A stretch of 64,000 nt of DNA from Mycolicibacterium flavescens (GTDB taxonomy: Bacteria > Actinomycetota > Actinomycetes > Mycobacteriales > Mycobacteriaceae), in the NCBI GenBank assembly GCA_900637135.1, contig LR134353.1, positions 1,984,001-2,048,000 on the forward strand. The letters are read 5' to 3'. Below are positions 1-9,374 of this stretch, piece after piece. Within the stretch, counting starts at the first letter, position 1. Each line of letters starts with the position of its first letter. A program made the translations under genes and the position numbers. Below the pieces are notes generated by a model. It was not told the DNA's origin. It made no database searches and saw nothing but the letters and a program-made list of their open reading frames with translations.

Positions 1-2324
1 AGAGCCGACGGCATGGCCACGCCCGACACCAGGATCTGAGCCGCATTGGACCGCTTCTCGGGTGTGGGCTGGTAGCGGTAGATGCCGCGCAGCAGGCCCT
101 CGACGTCGAGGCCCTCCGGCTCCGGCGGCTGGACGTAGGGCTCGTTGTAGATCGTCATATAGAAGTAGACGTTCTCGGGGTCCTCGCCGTACATCCGGCT
201 CAGACCGCTCTCGACGATGTAGGCGATCTCGTAGGCGAACGCCGGATCGTAGGCGACGACCGCGGGGTTGGACGCGGCCAGCAGCAGCGAATGCCCGTCG
301 GCGTGCTGAAGGCCCTCACCCACCAGCGTGGTGCGCCCCGCCGTGGCGCCGAGAAGGAAGCCGCGCGTCATCTGGTCGGCGGCCGCCCACAGATTGTCGC
401 CGGTACGCTGGAATCCGAACATCGAATAGAAGATGTAGATCGGGATCATCGGCTCGTTGTGCGTCGAGTAGCACGTGCCTGCCGCGATGAAACTGGCAGA
501 GGACCCAGCCTCGTTGATTCCCTCGTGCAGGATCTGGCCGACCTCGGATTCCTTGTAGGCCAACATCAATTCGGCGTCGACCGAGGTGTACAGCTGACCG
601 TTGCGGTTGTAAATCTTGAGGTTGGGGAACCACGAGTCCATCCCGAACGTGCGCGCCTCGTCGGGGATGATCGGCACGATGCGCCAACCGATCTCCTTGT
701 CGCGCAACAGTTCCTTGAACGTCCGGACGGTGGCCATCGTCGTGGCCACCTCCTGCTTACCGGACCCCTTCTTGAGCGCCTTGTAAGTGTCGCGACCCGG
801 CAGCGTCAGCGACTTGGTCTTGGTGCGACGCTCGGGCAGGAACCCGCCGAGCGCCCGCCTGCGGTCGAGCATGTAGCGGATCTCGGGTGCTTCCGGGCCG
901 GGGTGGTAGTACGGCGGAAGGTACGGGTTCTCCTCGAGTTGCTCGTCACTGATCGGGATGCGCTGGGCATCGCGGAAGTACTTGAGGTCTTCGAGCGCAA
1001 GCTTTTTCATCTGATGGGTGGCGTTGCGGCCCTGGAAGTGCGCGCCCAACGAGTAACCCTTGATGGTCTTGGCCAGGATGACCGTCGGCTGGCCCTTGTG
1101 CTCCATGGCGGCGCGGTAGGCGGCGTAGACCTTGCGGTAGTCGTGGCCGCCGCGTTTGAGGTTCCAGATCTCGGAGTCCGACATCTTCTCGACGAGCGCC
1201 TTGGTGCGGGGATCGCGGCCGAAGAAGTGGTCGCGCACGTAGGCGCCGTCGTTGGCCTTATAGGTCTGGTAGTCGCCGTCGGGCGTGCTGTTCATCAGGT
1301 TGACCAGCGCGCCGTCGCGGTCGGCGTGCAGCAGCGCATCCCATTCGCGGCCCCACACCACCTTGATGACGTTCCAGCCGGCCCCGCGGAAGAACGATTC
1401 GAGCTCCTGAATGATCTTGCCGTTTCCGCGTACCGGCCCGTCGAGGCGCTGCAGGTTGCAGTTGACCACGAAGGTGAGGTTGTCCAGCCCTTCCAGCGCG
1501 GCGACGTGCGCCAAGCCCCGGCTCTCGGGTTCGTCCATCTCCCCGTCGCCGAGGAACGCCCACACGTGCTGATCGGAGGTGTCCCTGATCTCCCGGTCCT
1601 GCAGGTAATGGTTGAACCGGGCCTGGTAGATGGCGTTCATCGGGCCCAGCCCCATGGAGACCGTTGGGAACTCCCAGAAGTCGGGCATCAGGCGCGGATG
1701 CGGGTACGACGGCAGCCCGCCGCCGGGGTGGCTGTGCTCCTGACGGAAGCCGTCGAGTTGGTCGGCCGACAGGCGTCCTTCCAGGTACGCGCGGGCGTAG
1801 ATGCCCGGTGAGGCGTGACCTTGGATGAACACGTGGTCGCCGCCGCCGGGATGCTGCTTGCCGCGGAAGAAGTGGTTGAAGCCGACCTCGTAAAGCGCGG
1901 CCGACGACGCGTAGGTCGAAATATGGCCGCCGACACCGACTCCCGGCCGTTGTGCGCGGTGCACCATGATCGCGGCGTTCCACCGGATCCAGGTGCGGTA
2001 GCGGCGTTCGACGTCCTCGTCGCCGGGAAACCACGGCTCCAGCTCGGTGGGGATGGTGTTGACGTAATCGGTCGACGTCAGCGACGGGATGGCCACGCGC
2101 TGTTCGCCGGCGCGTTCGAGCAGACGCAACATCATGTAGCGCGCCCGCGCGGGGCCGGACTGTTCGAGCAGCTGATCGAACGATTCCAGCCATTCGCCGG
2201 TCTCTTCGGGATCGATGTCGGGCAAGTACGACGCGACGCCTTCGCGGATCACCCTGACCCGGTCGTGTTCGGCTGCGTTGGTGGAGTTTTGGGCCAGGTC
2301 CTGGCGCGCGAACTCGGTGGTCAA
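1..2324 (-). CDS. aceE: Pyruvate dehydrogenase E1 component AceE (N-terminal part; runs off the window)
   Basis: Homodimeric-type E1 subunit of the pyruvate dehydrogenase complex. It decarboxylates pyruvate with thiamine diphosphate and passes the acetyl group to the lipoyl E2. About 774 codons are present and the C-terminus lies beyond base 1. The translated strand matches mycobacterial AceE throughout: an N-terminus beginning [11 protein letters not shown], the stretches [15 protein letters not shown] and [14 protein letters not shown] (the latter is the TPP-binding GDGxxxE segment), and later GINEAGSS. The start is a TTG at 2324, chosen because AAGGAG lies at 2333-2338 and the N-terminus agrees with the family. 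It is divergent from the lipoprotein gene at 2501, and the 176-bp gap should carry both promoters. The neighbours match the Rv2241 region of M. tuberculosis. Confidence 0.96.
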   Translation of the reverse strand, partial: MTTEFARQDLAQNSTNAAEHDRVRVIREGVASYLPDIDPEETGEWLESFDQLLEQSGPARARYMMLRLLERAGEQRVAIPSLTSTDYVNTIPTELEPWFPGDEDVERRYRTWIRWNAAIMVHRAQRPGVGVGGHISTYASSAALYEVGFNHFFRGKQHPGGGDHVFIQGHASPGIYARAYLEGRLSADQLDGFRQEHSHPGGGLPSYPHPRLMPDFWEFPTVSMGLGPMNAIYQARFNHYLQDREIRDTSDQHVWAFLGDGEMDEPESRGLAHVAALEGLDNLTFVVNCNLQRLDGPVRGNGKIIQELESFFRGAGWNVIKVVWGREWDALLHADRDGALVNLMNSTPDGDYQTYKANDGAYVRDHFFGRDPRTKALVEKMSDSEIWNLKRGGHDYRKVYAAYRAAMEHKGQPTVILAKTIKGYSLGAHFQGRNATHQMKKLALEDLKYFRDAQRIPISDEQLEENPYLPPYYHPGPEAPEIRYMLDRRRALGGFLPERRTKTKSLTLPGRDTYKALKKGSGKQEVATTMATVRTFKELLRDKEIGWRIVPIIPDEARTFGMDSWFPNLKIYNRNGQLYTSVDAELMLAYKESEVGQILHEGINEAGSSASFIAAGTCYSTHNEPMIPIYIFYSMFGFQRTGDNLWAAADQMTRGFLLGATAGRTTLVGEGLQHADGHSLLLAASNPAVVAYDPAFAYEIAYIVESGLSRMYGEDPENVYFYMTIYNEPYVQPPEPEGLDVEGLLRGIYRYQPTPEKRSNAAQILVSGVAMPSA

Positions 2325-2500
2325 CTTCCGCTCCTTGGTAGGCGGTTCGGGTGCCCCCGCTCCTCGCGCAGATGTTTTCTGCGCTCGAACCGTGAGCGAC
2401 GGGTTCCATCCTTCTCCCATCCTGCCCCACACGCACCGGTGGGGGTTGCCGACTGCAATGAACCGGCGGTCGCCGGAGCGACCCGGTAACGTCTGCAGCC

Positions 2501-3076
2501 GTGGTGATCGGTGCGCTGGTGCAAAAATCGCTGCGGATCGGCGCACTCGTGGTCGGCATCTCGGCCGCGGCCGCCATGGTCGTCGTGGGCTGCAGCAGCG
2601 TCACCGAGGGCTCCGCACAGGTGGACGCAGCCGAGGCGCCGGTGTACCGCGCGTCGGTGTCGGCCTCGCTGGCGGAGTCGGCGGCCAGCTCCAGCGCCAG
2701 GGAGTCGGAACGTCAGGCCACGATCACCAAGGAGGCGATCCACTCGTCGTGCGAAACGCTGAGCTCCACCAGCGTCGAGGCGATCACCGCGGTCAACGCC
2801 TTCGTCGATGCGTTCAACCGGAGCGCGGGCGACGTCCCCGCCAAGGCACGGCCCGCGATCGATGCCCTGAACCACAGCGCCGACATGGTCGCGCGCTCAA
2901 TCGCCGATCCGCTGGGTCCTGAGCTGACCGATGCGCTCAACGGCTGGGTGGGCGCCGCCAGGGACGTGGCCACCGCGATCGCCGGCAACTACGGGCCGGA
3001 CGAGTTCAACGCCGCGATTACCACGCTCAACGACACCAAGACCACCGCGCTCAACCTCTGCGACGCCGCGTATTGA
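2501..3076 (+). CDS. Putative lipoprotein of unknown function (Rv2240c-like position)
   Basis: 191 aa. A short basic N-terminus is followed by a hydrophobic stretch that ends in VVVGC, a lipobox with the lipidated cysteine at residue 31. This predicts export and anchoring on the outer face of the cell membrane. The mature part is rich in Ala, Ser and Thr, appears helical, and has only two further cysteines (in SSCETL and near the C-terminus, LNLCDAAY), which could form a disulfide. I recognise no catalytic motif. The GTG at 2501 is taken as start; a GTG at 2519 would give a shorter n-region. Its place between aceE and the DUF3052 gene is that of the uncharacterised Rv2240c in M. tuberculosis. 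Function unknown. Confidence 0.8.
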   Translation: MVIGALVQKSLRIGALVVGISAAAAMVVVGCSSVTEGSAQVDAAEAPVYRASVSASLAESAASSSARESERQATITKEAIHSSCETLSSTSVEAITAVNAFVDAFNRSAGDVPAKARPAIDALNHSADMVARSIADPLGPELTDALNGWVGAARDVATAIAGNYGPDEFNAAITTLNDTKTTALNLCDAAY

Positions 3077-3211
3077 CCAGGCGGTTATTTGGCCAACCTT
3101 GCTGCCAGTCGCGTGCGGGTGCACTGCTTCGTGCGACGATAGGGCGCAGGACAATCGCCTACGAGATGCCGAGCGCAACGTGCGCCCGAGCCGGCTGAAG
3201 GAGGACCGACC

Positions 3212-3640
3212 GTGGTCGCGGCGGATGACGCCCCGAACTACGCCCACAGACTGGGCATCCAAAAAGATCAGGTTGTACAGGAACTGGGCTGGGACGAGGA
3301 CGTCGACGACGACATCCGAGCCGACATCGAGGAAGCGTGCGGCGGGGAGCTGCTCGACGAGGATGCCGACGAGGTCATCGACGTCGTACTGCTCTGGTGG
3401 CGTGACGACGACGGGGACCTCGTGGATGCGCTGATGGACGCCATCACTCCGTTGGCCGACGACGGCGTCATCTGGGTGGTGACCCCGAAGACGGGCAAAC
3501 CCGGCCACGTCCAACCGGCCGAGGTCGCCGAGTCGGCGCCCACCGCCGGCCTGATGCAGACGTCATCGGCCAACCTCGGTGACTGGATCGCCACCCGGCT
3601 GGTGCAGCCGAAGTCGAAGGCAGCGGGGAGGCGCGGATGA
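3212..3640 (+). CDS. DUF3052 family protein (Rv2239c-like)
   Basis: 142 aa, strongly acidic in its first half (WDEDVDDDIRADIEEACG), soluble, with no signal peptide. The sequence has the feel of the DUF3052 family, which is widespread in Actinobacteria and lacks a settled function. The GTG start at 3212 is supported by AAGGAGG at 3198-3204. The stop codon at 3638-3640 lies inside the first copy of a 33-bp tandem repeat that separates this gene from ahpE, so the two genes probably share a transcript. Order and orientation relative to ahpE and aceE match Rv2238c-Rv2241. Confidence 0.85.
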   Translation: MVAADDAPNYAHRLGIQKDQVVQELGWDEDVDDDIRADIEEACGGELLDEDADEVIDVVLLWWRDDDGDLVDALMDAITPLADDGVIWVVTPKTGKPGHVQPAEVAESAPTAGLMQTSSANLGDWIATRLVQPKSKAAGRRG

Positions 3641-3698
3641 GCGCTTGCGCGAAGACCAGAAGGACGCGGATGAGCGCTTGCGCGAAGACCAGAGGGCT
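3633..3698 (+). repeat. Two tandem copies of a 33-bp unit upstream of ahpE
   Basis: The 28-base block starting GCGGATGAGCGCTTGCGCGA occurs at 3633-3660 and again at 3666-3693, a period of 33 bases. The first copy holds the stop of the DUF3052 gene, and the second ends a few bases before the ahpE ATG. Because 33 is a multiple of three, the frame read through the unit stays open (DERLREDQ repeated) into ahpE. Confidence 0.9.
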
Positions 3699-3701
3699 GC
3701 G

Positions 3702-4169
3702 ATGACGATCGAGGTCGGCACCGAGGCACCCGATTTCACGCTCAAGGACCAGAACGGTCAGCCCGTCACGCTGAGCGATTTCCGGGGCGCCAAGAACGTA
3801 CTGCTGGTGTTCTTCCCGCTGGCGTTCACCGGCATCTGCCAGGGTGAACTCGACGAGATCCGGGACAAGCTGCCCGTGTACGAGAACGACGACACCGCGA
3901 CGCTGGCGATCTCGGTGGGCCCGCCGCCGACCCACAAGATCTGGGCCACCCAGAGCGGTTTCACGTTCCCTGTGCTGTCGGACTTCTGGCCGCACGGCGA
4001 GGTCGCGATGGCCTACGGGGTGTTCAACCAGGCCGCCGGCATCGCCAACCGCGGAACGTTCGCCGTCGACCGCGGCGGGATCGTCCGGTTCGCCGAGATG
4101 AAGGAGCCAGGGGAGCCGCGCGATCAGGCACTGTGGACGGACGCGCTGGCCGCGCTGCGCTCCGGTTGA
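3702..4169 (+). CDS. ahpE: One-cysteine peroxiredoxin AhpE
   Basis: 155 aa, thioredoxin fold. It reduces hydroperoxides and peroxynitrite in the cytosol and is re-reduced by mycothiol/mycoredoxin in the family member from M. tuberculosis. The peroxidatic cysteine is Cys46 in PLAFTGICQGEL, with the conserved Pro39 and Thr43 before it. It is the only cysteine in the protein, as expected for the one-Cys AhpE class. Start at ATG 3702: the frame is open further upstream through the 33-bp repeats, but MTIEVGTEAPDFTL is the usual N-terminus. Length agrees with Rv2238c (153 aa). Probably co-transcribed with the DUF3052 gene. Confidence 0.95.
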   Translation: MTIEVGTEAPDFTLKDQNGQPVTLSDFRGAKNVLLVFFPLAFTGICQGELDEIRDKLPVYENDDTATLAISVGPPPTHKIWATQSGFTFPVLSDFWPHGEVAMAYGVFNQAAGIANRGTFAVDRGGIVRFAEMKEPGEPRDQALWTDALAALRSG

Positions 4170-4215
4170 GGTGATTTCGTGTGTGACCTCGCCAACGTGT
4201 AATTTGCCCAGACGA

Positions 4216-4287
4216 GGGCGCGTAGCTCAGTGGTAGAGCTCTGGTTTTACACACCAGCGGTCGGCGGTTCGATACCGTCCGCGCCCA
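4216..4287 (+). tRNA. tRNA-Val (anticodon UAC)
   Basis: Cloverleaf read directly: acceptor strands GGGCGCG (4216-4222) and CGCGCCC (4280-4286), D arm GCTC...GAGC, anticodon stem CTGGT/ACCAG with loop TTTACAC giving anticodon TAC, and T loop GGTTCGATACC. Discriminator A at 4287. CCA is not encoded in full. Confidence 0.95.
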
Positions 4288-4368
4288 CCGAATTTCTCAT
4301 ACGATCTGCGGGTTAGTTCGAGGCCCTCCGACGGAACGAGACGACCCATATCCGACACCGCGTTCCAG

Positions 4369-5844
4369 ATGTTGGCGATCGGCCTGTACTTCGCCATGAT
4401 GCTCGCGATCGGCTTCTACGCCTTCCGCCAGACCAGCGATCTCGACGACTACATGCTCGGTGGACGCAGGCTCACCCCGACCGTCGCCGCCCTGTCGGCG
4501 GGCGCGTCCGACATGTCCGGATGGCTGCTTCTCGGGGTCCCCGGCGCGATCTATGCGTCGGGTCTGCTCGAGTCGTGGATTGTTATCGGGCTGGTGATCG
4601 GCGCCTGGCTCAATTGGAAATTCGTCGCCCCGCGACTGCGGGCCTACACCGAGATCGCCAACAACTCGATCACCGTGCCGAGCTTCTTCGAGAACCGGCT
4701 GCGTGACAAGTCGCATGTCCTGCGAATCTCGGCAGGCACGATCATCCTGGTCTTCTTCACGTTCTACGTGTCGTCCGGCATGGTCGCGGGCGGCGTGTTC
4801 TTCGAGTCGTCGTTCGACTCGTCGTATCTGACGGGCATGCTGCTGGTCGCCGGAGTCACCCTGTGCTACACGCTATTCGGCGGTTTCCTGGGCGCCTCGC
4901 TCACCGACGTCGCGCAGGGGCTGCTGATGTTGGCGGCCCTCGTAACGGTCCCCGTAGCCGCAATACTTGCCGCCGGCGGGCCCGGCGAGATGGTCGACCT
5001 GGTTCAGGCCGCCGACGCCGTCCACAACGCCGGTAATCCCGGTGACGAAATCCACCGCACGTCACTGTTCTTCGGCGGAAGTTTCCTCGCCATCGTGTCG
5101 GCGGCGGCCTGGGGACTCGGCTACTTCGGACAACCGCACATCATCGTCCGGTTCATGGCGATGCGCTCGTCGGCCGACGCGAGGGCCGGTCGTCGCATCG
5201 GCATCAGCTGGATGATCCTCACGTCCGCGGGGGCGATCACCACCGGCTTCGCCGGCCTGGCGTACTTCTTCAAAGAAGGCGTGACGTTGGACAATCCGGA
5301 GACCGTGTTTCTCCGCCTCGCGCAGGTGATGTTCCACCCCTTCGTCGCCGGGATCGTGCTCGCCGCGGTGCTGGCGGCCATCATGTCGACGATCTCCTCT
5401 CAGCTCATCGTGTGCTCGTCGGCGCTGGTCGAAGACATCTATCGAGCGTTCGGCAAGGAGGCGAGTCCGACGAGGCTGGTCCTTTATGGCCGGCTCGGGG
5501 TGTTGACCGTCGCCGTGGTGGCGGTCCTGTTGGCGCTCAACCCGGATGGGACGATTCTCGACCTCGTCGGATTCGCATGGGCGGGTTTCGGCGCCGCGTT
5601 CGGTCCCCTGATCATCCTGTCGCTGTTCTGGCGCAAGCTCACCTCGCCCGGGGCGATCGCCGGCATGATCGCCGGTGCCGTGGTGGTCGGCGTCTGGGGT
5701 CAGACCGAGGCGCTGTCGAGCGCGATGTACGAGATCGTTCCCGGCTTCGTCGCGTGTTTCGCCGTCGCGGTCGCCGTATCGCTGATGACCGCCCGCGAGG
5801 ACGACGAGATCCAGCGCGAATTCTCCGAAATGGCGGCCGGTTAA
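4369..5844 (+). CDS. putP: Sodium:solute symporter, PutP (Na+/proline) type
   Basis: 491 aa and very hydrophobic, with about a dozen membrane segments. Belongs to the sodium:solute symporter (SSS) family, imports a small organic solute, probably proline, with Na+ in the cytoplasmic membrane. Supporting segments are DDYMLGGRRLTP near the N-terminus, SAGASDMSGWLLLG (a typical PutP stretch), YFGQPHIIVRFMA and AAIMSTISSQLIVCSSA. The ATG at 4369 is the first standard start codon in frame. The conserved N-terminus seems to begin seven codons upstream at 4348 with ISDTAFQM, where the codon is ATA, so the true start is uncertain. The stop shares a TTAA with the convergent VOC gene. Confidence 0.88.
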   Translation: MLAIGLYFAMMLAIGFYAFRQTSDLDDYMLGGRRLTPTVAALSAGASDMSGWLLLGVPGAIYASGLLESWIVIGLVIGAWLNWKFVAPRLRAYTEIANNSITVPSFFENRLRDKSHVLRISAGTIILVFFTFYVSSGMVAGGVFFESSFDSSYLTGMLLVAGVTLCYTLFGGFLGASLTDVAQGLLMLAALVTVPVAAILAAGGPGEMVDLVQAADAVHNAGNPGDEIHRTSLFFGGSFLAIVSAAAWGLGYFGQPHIIVRFMAMRSSADARAGRRIGISWMILTSAGAITTGFAGLAYFFKEGVTLDNPETVFLRLAQVMFHPFVAGIVLAAVLAAIMSTISSQLIVCSSALVEDIYRAFGKEASPTRLVLYGRLGVLTVAVVAVLLALNPDGTILDLVGFAWAGFGAAFGPLIILSLFWRKLTSPGAIAGMIAGAVVVGVWGQTEALSSAMYEIVPGFVACFAVAVAVSLMTAREDDEIQREFSEMAAG

Positions 5845-6236
5845 CCCGGCGGCGCGAAGAACTCCAAGGCGATGCCGTCGGGGTCGCGGAAGCTGAGTCC
5901 GGAACCGTACGGCGCATCGACGATCTCGCCGTGCTCGATACCGAGTTCGTCGAGGCGATCAGCCCAGCCCTCGAGTTCGCTCCTGCTCGCACACCCGAAG
6001 CCGACATGGTCGAGTCCGGAGTGAAATTCGGTGAACTGCTCGTCGGGCACCGACCGGTCGTGCTCGTGGATACCGAACAGGGTGCCGTTGTCGAATCGCC
6101 AGACGACGTGCCGGAAGCCGGCGTCGGTGTGTTCGTCGAGGACCGGTTCGGCGCCGATGAGCTCCTGGTACCAGGGCGCGCTGACCGCCAGGTCACGCAC
6201 GGTCAGGGCGATGTGGTTCAGCGAGGGAAACGGCAT
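5841..6236 (-). CDS. VOC (glyoxalase/dioxygenase superfamily) protein
   Basis: 131 aa, a single vicinal-oxygen-chelate module with two beta-alpha-beta-beta-beta halves. Likely metal ligands are His8 in NHIALTV, a His in GLDHVGFG near residue 77 and Glu126 in GIALEFF. The pattern NHIALTVRDL at the start and FRDPDGIALEFF at the end are typical of small cytosolic VOC proteins. Substrate cannot be read from sequence; glyoxalase-like, fosfomycin-resistance-like or dioxygenase roles are all possible. Tail-to-tail with the symporter gene, with overlapping stops. Confidence 0.85.
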   Translation of the reverse strand: MPFPSLNHIALTVRDLAVSAPWYQELIGAEPVLDEHTDAGFRHVVWRFDNGTLFGIHEHDRSVPDEQFTEFHSGLDHVGFGCASRSELEGWADRLDELGIEHGEIVDAPYGSGLSFRDPDGIALEFFAPPG

Positions 6237-6260
6237 GTTGATTCCTTGATCTCGGTCGAC

Positions 6261-7088
6261 TCACACGACTCGTCTGCCACGCCGTGCCCGCGCGCGCATA
6301 TCCCACAGGTACAGCCGGTAGCCGAGAATCCAGACATCGCGCGGGATGATGCGGTCGGCGACGCGCAGCGCGGCCAGCAGCGCCTCGAACCTGCGCTGCT
6401 GGCGCCCCGACCACGGCAGCCGCATGTGCTCACGAAACTCATGCGGCAGGAACCCCGTCGTGGCGAACAGGTTGAACCGGCCGGCGAGCAGCCGCAGCGG
6501 AGCGGGCAGGAACGCCATCGCGGCCACCCCGTGCAGGTGTTCGCGCACGGGTTCGTCGATGCGCAGTTCGTCCAGTGAGCGTTTCCAGTACTCGTCGAAG
6601 GCGGCGCGATCCGGCGGCCACATGTCTTCACGGACCTGCAGCGTGGTGCCGAGCTTTCTGGCGTCGAGATAGACCGCGTCGGCCGCCTCGTCGTCGAGTG
6701 GTCCGTACAGGAACTCGTGCTGGTCGATGTAGTAGCGGTACAGGCAGGCGGCGACCCATAGCTGCAGCCGGGGGTCAAACGCCTTGTACGACACCGGGCT
6801 TGCCGGGGTGGACCGCACCAGCGCGTGCACGCGGTCGACCTCCTCGCGGATCAGCCGGCGGTCGCTCTCGGTGCCCATCGTCGCCACCGCGAGGTAGGTT
6901 CCAGTCGTGCGCGCGCGTTTGAACGGGTGCTTGTAGACGTTGCCGCTGTCGACCGGGCTCTCCAGCACGCCGTAACCGACGCTGGGCGAGGCCAGCTGCA
7001 TGATCACGTTGGCCGCCGGCGCCAGCGCTGCAGCCGGATTGAGCAAGTCGACGACGCGTCTCGGCCGACGCGGGGGCCCGAACCTCAT
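6261..7088 (-). CDS. DUF2236 / latex-clearing-protein-like oxygenase domain protein (Rv2237-like)
   Basis: 275 aa. The sequence fits the DUF2236 family, now described as the ER-bound oxygenase mpaB / rubber oxygenase (Lcp) catalytic domain: an all-helical haem-binding fold. Supporting stretches are [21 protein letters not shown], the [10 protein letters not shown] helix and the RNP-less C-terminus rich in basic residues ([12 protein letters not shown]). In M. tuberculosis a DUF2236 protein sits in the same place next to cobD. The true substrate of mycobacterial members is not known. Divergent from cobD with only 36 bp between the starts. Confidence 0.82.
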   Translation of the reverse strand: MRFGPPRRPRRVVDLLNPAAALAPAANVIMQLASPSVGYGVLESPVDSGNVYKHPFKRARTTGTYLAVATMGTESDRRLIREEVDRVHALVRSTPASPVSYKAFDPRLQLWVAACLYRYYIDQHEFLYGPLDDEAADAVYLDARKLGTTLQVREDMWPPDRAAFDEYWKRSLDELRIDEPVREHLHGVAAMAFLPAPLRLLAGRFNLFATTGFLPHEFREHMRLPWSGRQQRRFEALLAALRVADRIIPRDVWILGYRLYLWDMRARARRGRRVV

Positions 7089-7124
7089 GCATCCGAGTAG
7101 ATCACCTTGTGAGACGCTCGCGAA

Positions 7125-8099
7125 GTGTTTGCGCCGACCTCACGCCCGCGTGTGGTGGGGATCGCAGCCGGTTGTGTCGCGGATTCGTTGTTCGCCGACC
7201 CTCGGCGCGGACATCCCGTGGCGCTCTTCGGCAGTGTGGCGGCCGCTTTGGAGCGTCGCAGCTACGCCGACACCCGTGCGGCGGGCGTCGTGCACACGGC
7301 AATCCTGCTCGGCGCGCTGACACTGCTCGGCGCCGCGGGGGATCGAATGTCGCGGCGCCGGGGTGCCGCAGCGGGCACGGTCACCACGGCCGCGACGGTG
7401 TTCGTCGCGCTGGGTGGAACATCGCTGGCCCGCGCCGGGGACCAGATGGCTCGACACCTGGACCGCGGTGACACCGACAACGCCCGCCGACTGCTGCCGT
7501 CGTTGTGCGGTCGCGACCCCTCGGTGCTCGACGAGGCCGGCCTCATCCGCGCGGCGCTGGAGTCGGTCGCGGAGAACACCTCCGACGCCCACGTGGCGCC
7601 GCTGCTGTGGACCGCCCTCGGGGGCGTGCCTGCGGTGCTGGTGTACCGCGGTGCGAACACATTGGACGCGATGATCGGTCACCGCTCGCCGCGCTATTTG
7701 CGCTTCGGTTGGGCGGCAGCGCGTTTCGACGATCTGCTGAACCATCTCGCCGCCCGCGCGACCGCGGTGCTGGTTGCCGCATGTGCCCCCGTGGTCGGCG
7801 GCTCTCCCGTCGCGGCGCTGCGCGCGTGGAAGCGTGACGCCGCCCGGCATCCCAGTCCGAACGCAGGCGTGGTGGAGGCCGCATTCGCGGGCGCGTTGGG
7901 GGTGCGGCTCGGCGGCCCCACTCAGTACGCGCACGAACTGGAGATCCGGCCGACGCTCGGCGACGGCCCGCCGCCACAGGTGGCCGACCTGCGCAAGGCT
8001 GTGCGGCTGTCGCGGGCGGTCCAACTGGCCGCCGCTGGGGTGGCGATCGCGCTCAGCGCCGTCGGCCGTACCGGTCGGCGAGCTTCTCCTCCGTCGTGA
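7125..8099 (+). CDS. cobD: Cobalamin biosynthesis protein CobD (adenosylcobinamide-phosphate synthase)
   Basis: 324 aa, integral membrane protein of the CobD/CbiB family. It attaches the aminopropanol arm to cobyric acid, forming (adenosyl)cobinamide or its phosphate. Diagnostic stretches are [17 protein letters not shown] near the N-terminus, [17 protein letters not shown] in the middle, and [32 protein letters not shown] start at 7125; the gap to the divergent DUF2236 gene is short, so the promoter must be compact. Its C-terminus overlaps the 3' end of the SURF1 gene on the other strand by 47 bp. Corresponds to Rv2236c. Confidence 0.93.
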   Translation: MFAPTSRPRVVGIAAGCVADSLFADPRRGHPVALFGSVAAALERRSYADTRAAGVVHTAILLGALTLLGAAGDRMSRRRGAAAGTVTTAATVFVALGGTSLARAGDQMARHLDRGDTDNARRLLPSLCGRDPSVLDEAGLIRAALESVAENTSDAHVAPLLWTALGGVPAVLVYRGANTLDAMIGHRSPRYLRFGWAAARFDDLLNHLAARATAVLVAACAPVVGGSPVAALRAWKRDAARHPSPNAGVVEAAFAGALGVRLGGPTQYAHELEIRPTLGDGPPPQVADLRKAVRLSRAVQLAAAGVAIALSAVGRTGRRASPPS

Positions 8100-8880
8100 G
8101 CGGAGCCTCTGGCTTCGCCTGCGCGGCCTCCCGAGCAGCCTTCTCCCGTCTGCGCTCGCGCAGTTCGGCATAGATGAAGTAGCCCAGCCCGATCGGCGCG
8201 ATGATGCCGAACGCGATCCACTGAATGCCGTAGGACAGGAACGGTCCGGCGTCGAGGTGCGGCAGCGGGATCGCGCCCAGTCCGCCCGGCTGATCGGCCT
8301 CCAGCTGCAGATAGGAACCGGCCAGCGGGACACCCGTGATCGCCGAGATCTGCGCGGTGTTGATCGAGTACACCTGCTGGATGCCGTCCTGCCGGAACGG
8401 CTCCTTGCCTTGCACCAGCCCCTCGGAGTCGCGCAACCGCGCCGCGATCGTCACCGTGCCGTCCGGCACCGGTTCGATCTCCGGCACCCCCGAAGCCTGT
8501 ACCGGCCGCACGTATCCACGGTCGACGAGCACCGTCGGCCCGCCGTCCACGGCGAACGGAACCAGCACCTCGAATGCGGGCTCGCCCTCGACGATCCGCA
8601 GCCTCGCGAGCACCTGAGCCTCGGGTAGGTAGCGTCCGGTCGCGGTGACCCGCCGCCACTGGTCGTCCGGGGCTGCCGAGTCCTGGTTCGGCAGAAGCGA
8701 GGTCACGGGGACCGGCTCGGCGGTCAAGGAGTTCGCGATCTGCGCGTTTTCCCGCGAGGTCTTGGTGTTCTTGCCCAACTGCCACGGCGCCAGCACGGTG
8801 AAACAGAGGTACGCGAACGCGGCCACGACGACAAACAGCGCCAGCCATGACGGCCGCAGCAGGAAGGACCACCGGCGCAT
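8053..8880 (-). CDS. SURF1 family membrane protein (Rv2235-like)
   Basis: 275 aa with two transmembrane segments, one close to the N-terminus (SWLALFVVVAAFAYLCFTVL) and one near the C-terminus (WIAFGIIAPIGLGYFIYA), enclosing an extracytoplasmic domain. This topology and the motifs APWQLGK, LVDRGYV and YGIQWIAFG identify SURF1, an assembly factor for haem-copper (aa3-type) cytochrome oxidase. The charged tail faces the cytoplasm. ATG at 8880 shares its A with the ptpA stop (TGATG), so the two are translationally coupled. Confidence 0.92.
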   Translation of the reverse strand: MRRWSFLLRPSWLALFVVVAAFAYLCFTVLAPWQLGKNTKTSRENAQIANSLTAEPVPVTSLLPNQDSAAPDDQWRRVTATGRYLPEAQVLARLRIVEGEPAFEVLVPFAVDGGPTVLVDRGYVRPVQASGVPEIEPVPDGTVTIAARLRDSEGLVQGKEPFRQDGIQQVYSINTAQISAITGVPLAGSYLQLEADQPGGLGAIPLPHLDAGPFLSYGIQWIAFGIIAPIGLGYFIYAELRERRREKAAREAAQAKPEAPLTTEEKLADRYGRRR

Positions 8881-9374
8881 CAGCTGGCGATTCCCCGGTC
8901 GGCAAGCTGGTTGTCGACCCACTCGTGCAGACCCGGCAGCGACGCTTCGATGACCGTGTACACGTCTTCGAAGTCGGAGTGATCGCCGTAGTAGGGGTCC
9001 TCGACGTCCAGTGCATGAGCACCCGAACGCGGGTCGAACGAGCGCAGCATCCGGATCCGTTCGGCGGGCACACCGAGATCCTTGAGCATCCGAACGTGGT
9101 TGCGGCCGAGTGCGATCACCAGGTCGGCGGACATGTGGTCCTCGTTGACCTGGGCGGCCCGGTGCGCGGTCGGATAGCCGTGCTCGCGCAGGACGTGGCT
9201 GGCCCTGCGGTCCGCGGGCTCGCCGGCGTGCCAACCGCCGGTGCCGGCGCTGGTCACGCGGACCGCGTCACCCAGGCCGCGCTCGTCGATCTGATGGGCG
9301 AACATCTTCTCCGCCATCGGCGATCGGCAGATGTTGCCCGAGCAGATGAACGTCACGTGCAGGGGTTCAGACAC
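8880..9374 (-). CDS. ptpA: Low-molecular-weight protein tyrosine phosphatase PtpA
   Basis: 164 aa. Removes phosphate from tyrosine residues; the M. tuberculosis orthologue is secreted and acts on host trafficking, but that role cannot be assumed here. The P-loop is CSGNICRS near residue 11 (Cys nucleophile, Arg six residues on), and the general acid Asp is in DPYYGD near residue 126. The GTG at 9374 gives the usual N-terminus (SEPLHVTFICSG). The first 8 bp overlap the end of ptkA, placing kinase and phosphatase in one transcript. Confidence 0.95.
   Translation of the reverse strand: MSEPLHVTFICSGNICRSPMAEKMFAHQIDERGLGDAVRVTSAGTGGWHAGEPADRRASHVLREHGYPTAHRAAQVNEDHMSADLVIALGRNHVRMLKDLGVPAERIRMLRSFDPRSGAHALDVEDPYYGDHSDFEDVYTVIEASLPGLHEWVDNQLADRGIAS

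Noticed and set aside
291..1811. 506-codon forward open frame opposite aceE
   Set aside because: It is the antisense shadow of a clear aceE reading frame; high-GC codon bias opens such frames, and the product has no recognisable domain.
4216..4287. tRNA-Val as an attachment site for an element
   Set aside because: tRNA genes are favoured sites, but no integrase or repeated tRNA end lies nearby, and the following symporter gene is ordinary chromosome.
9367..9374. Overlap of ptkA and ptpA as a frameshift or fusion
   Set aside because: It is a plain 8-bp overlap with independent start and stop, the arrangement expected from M. tuberculosis.
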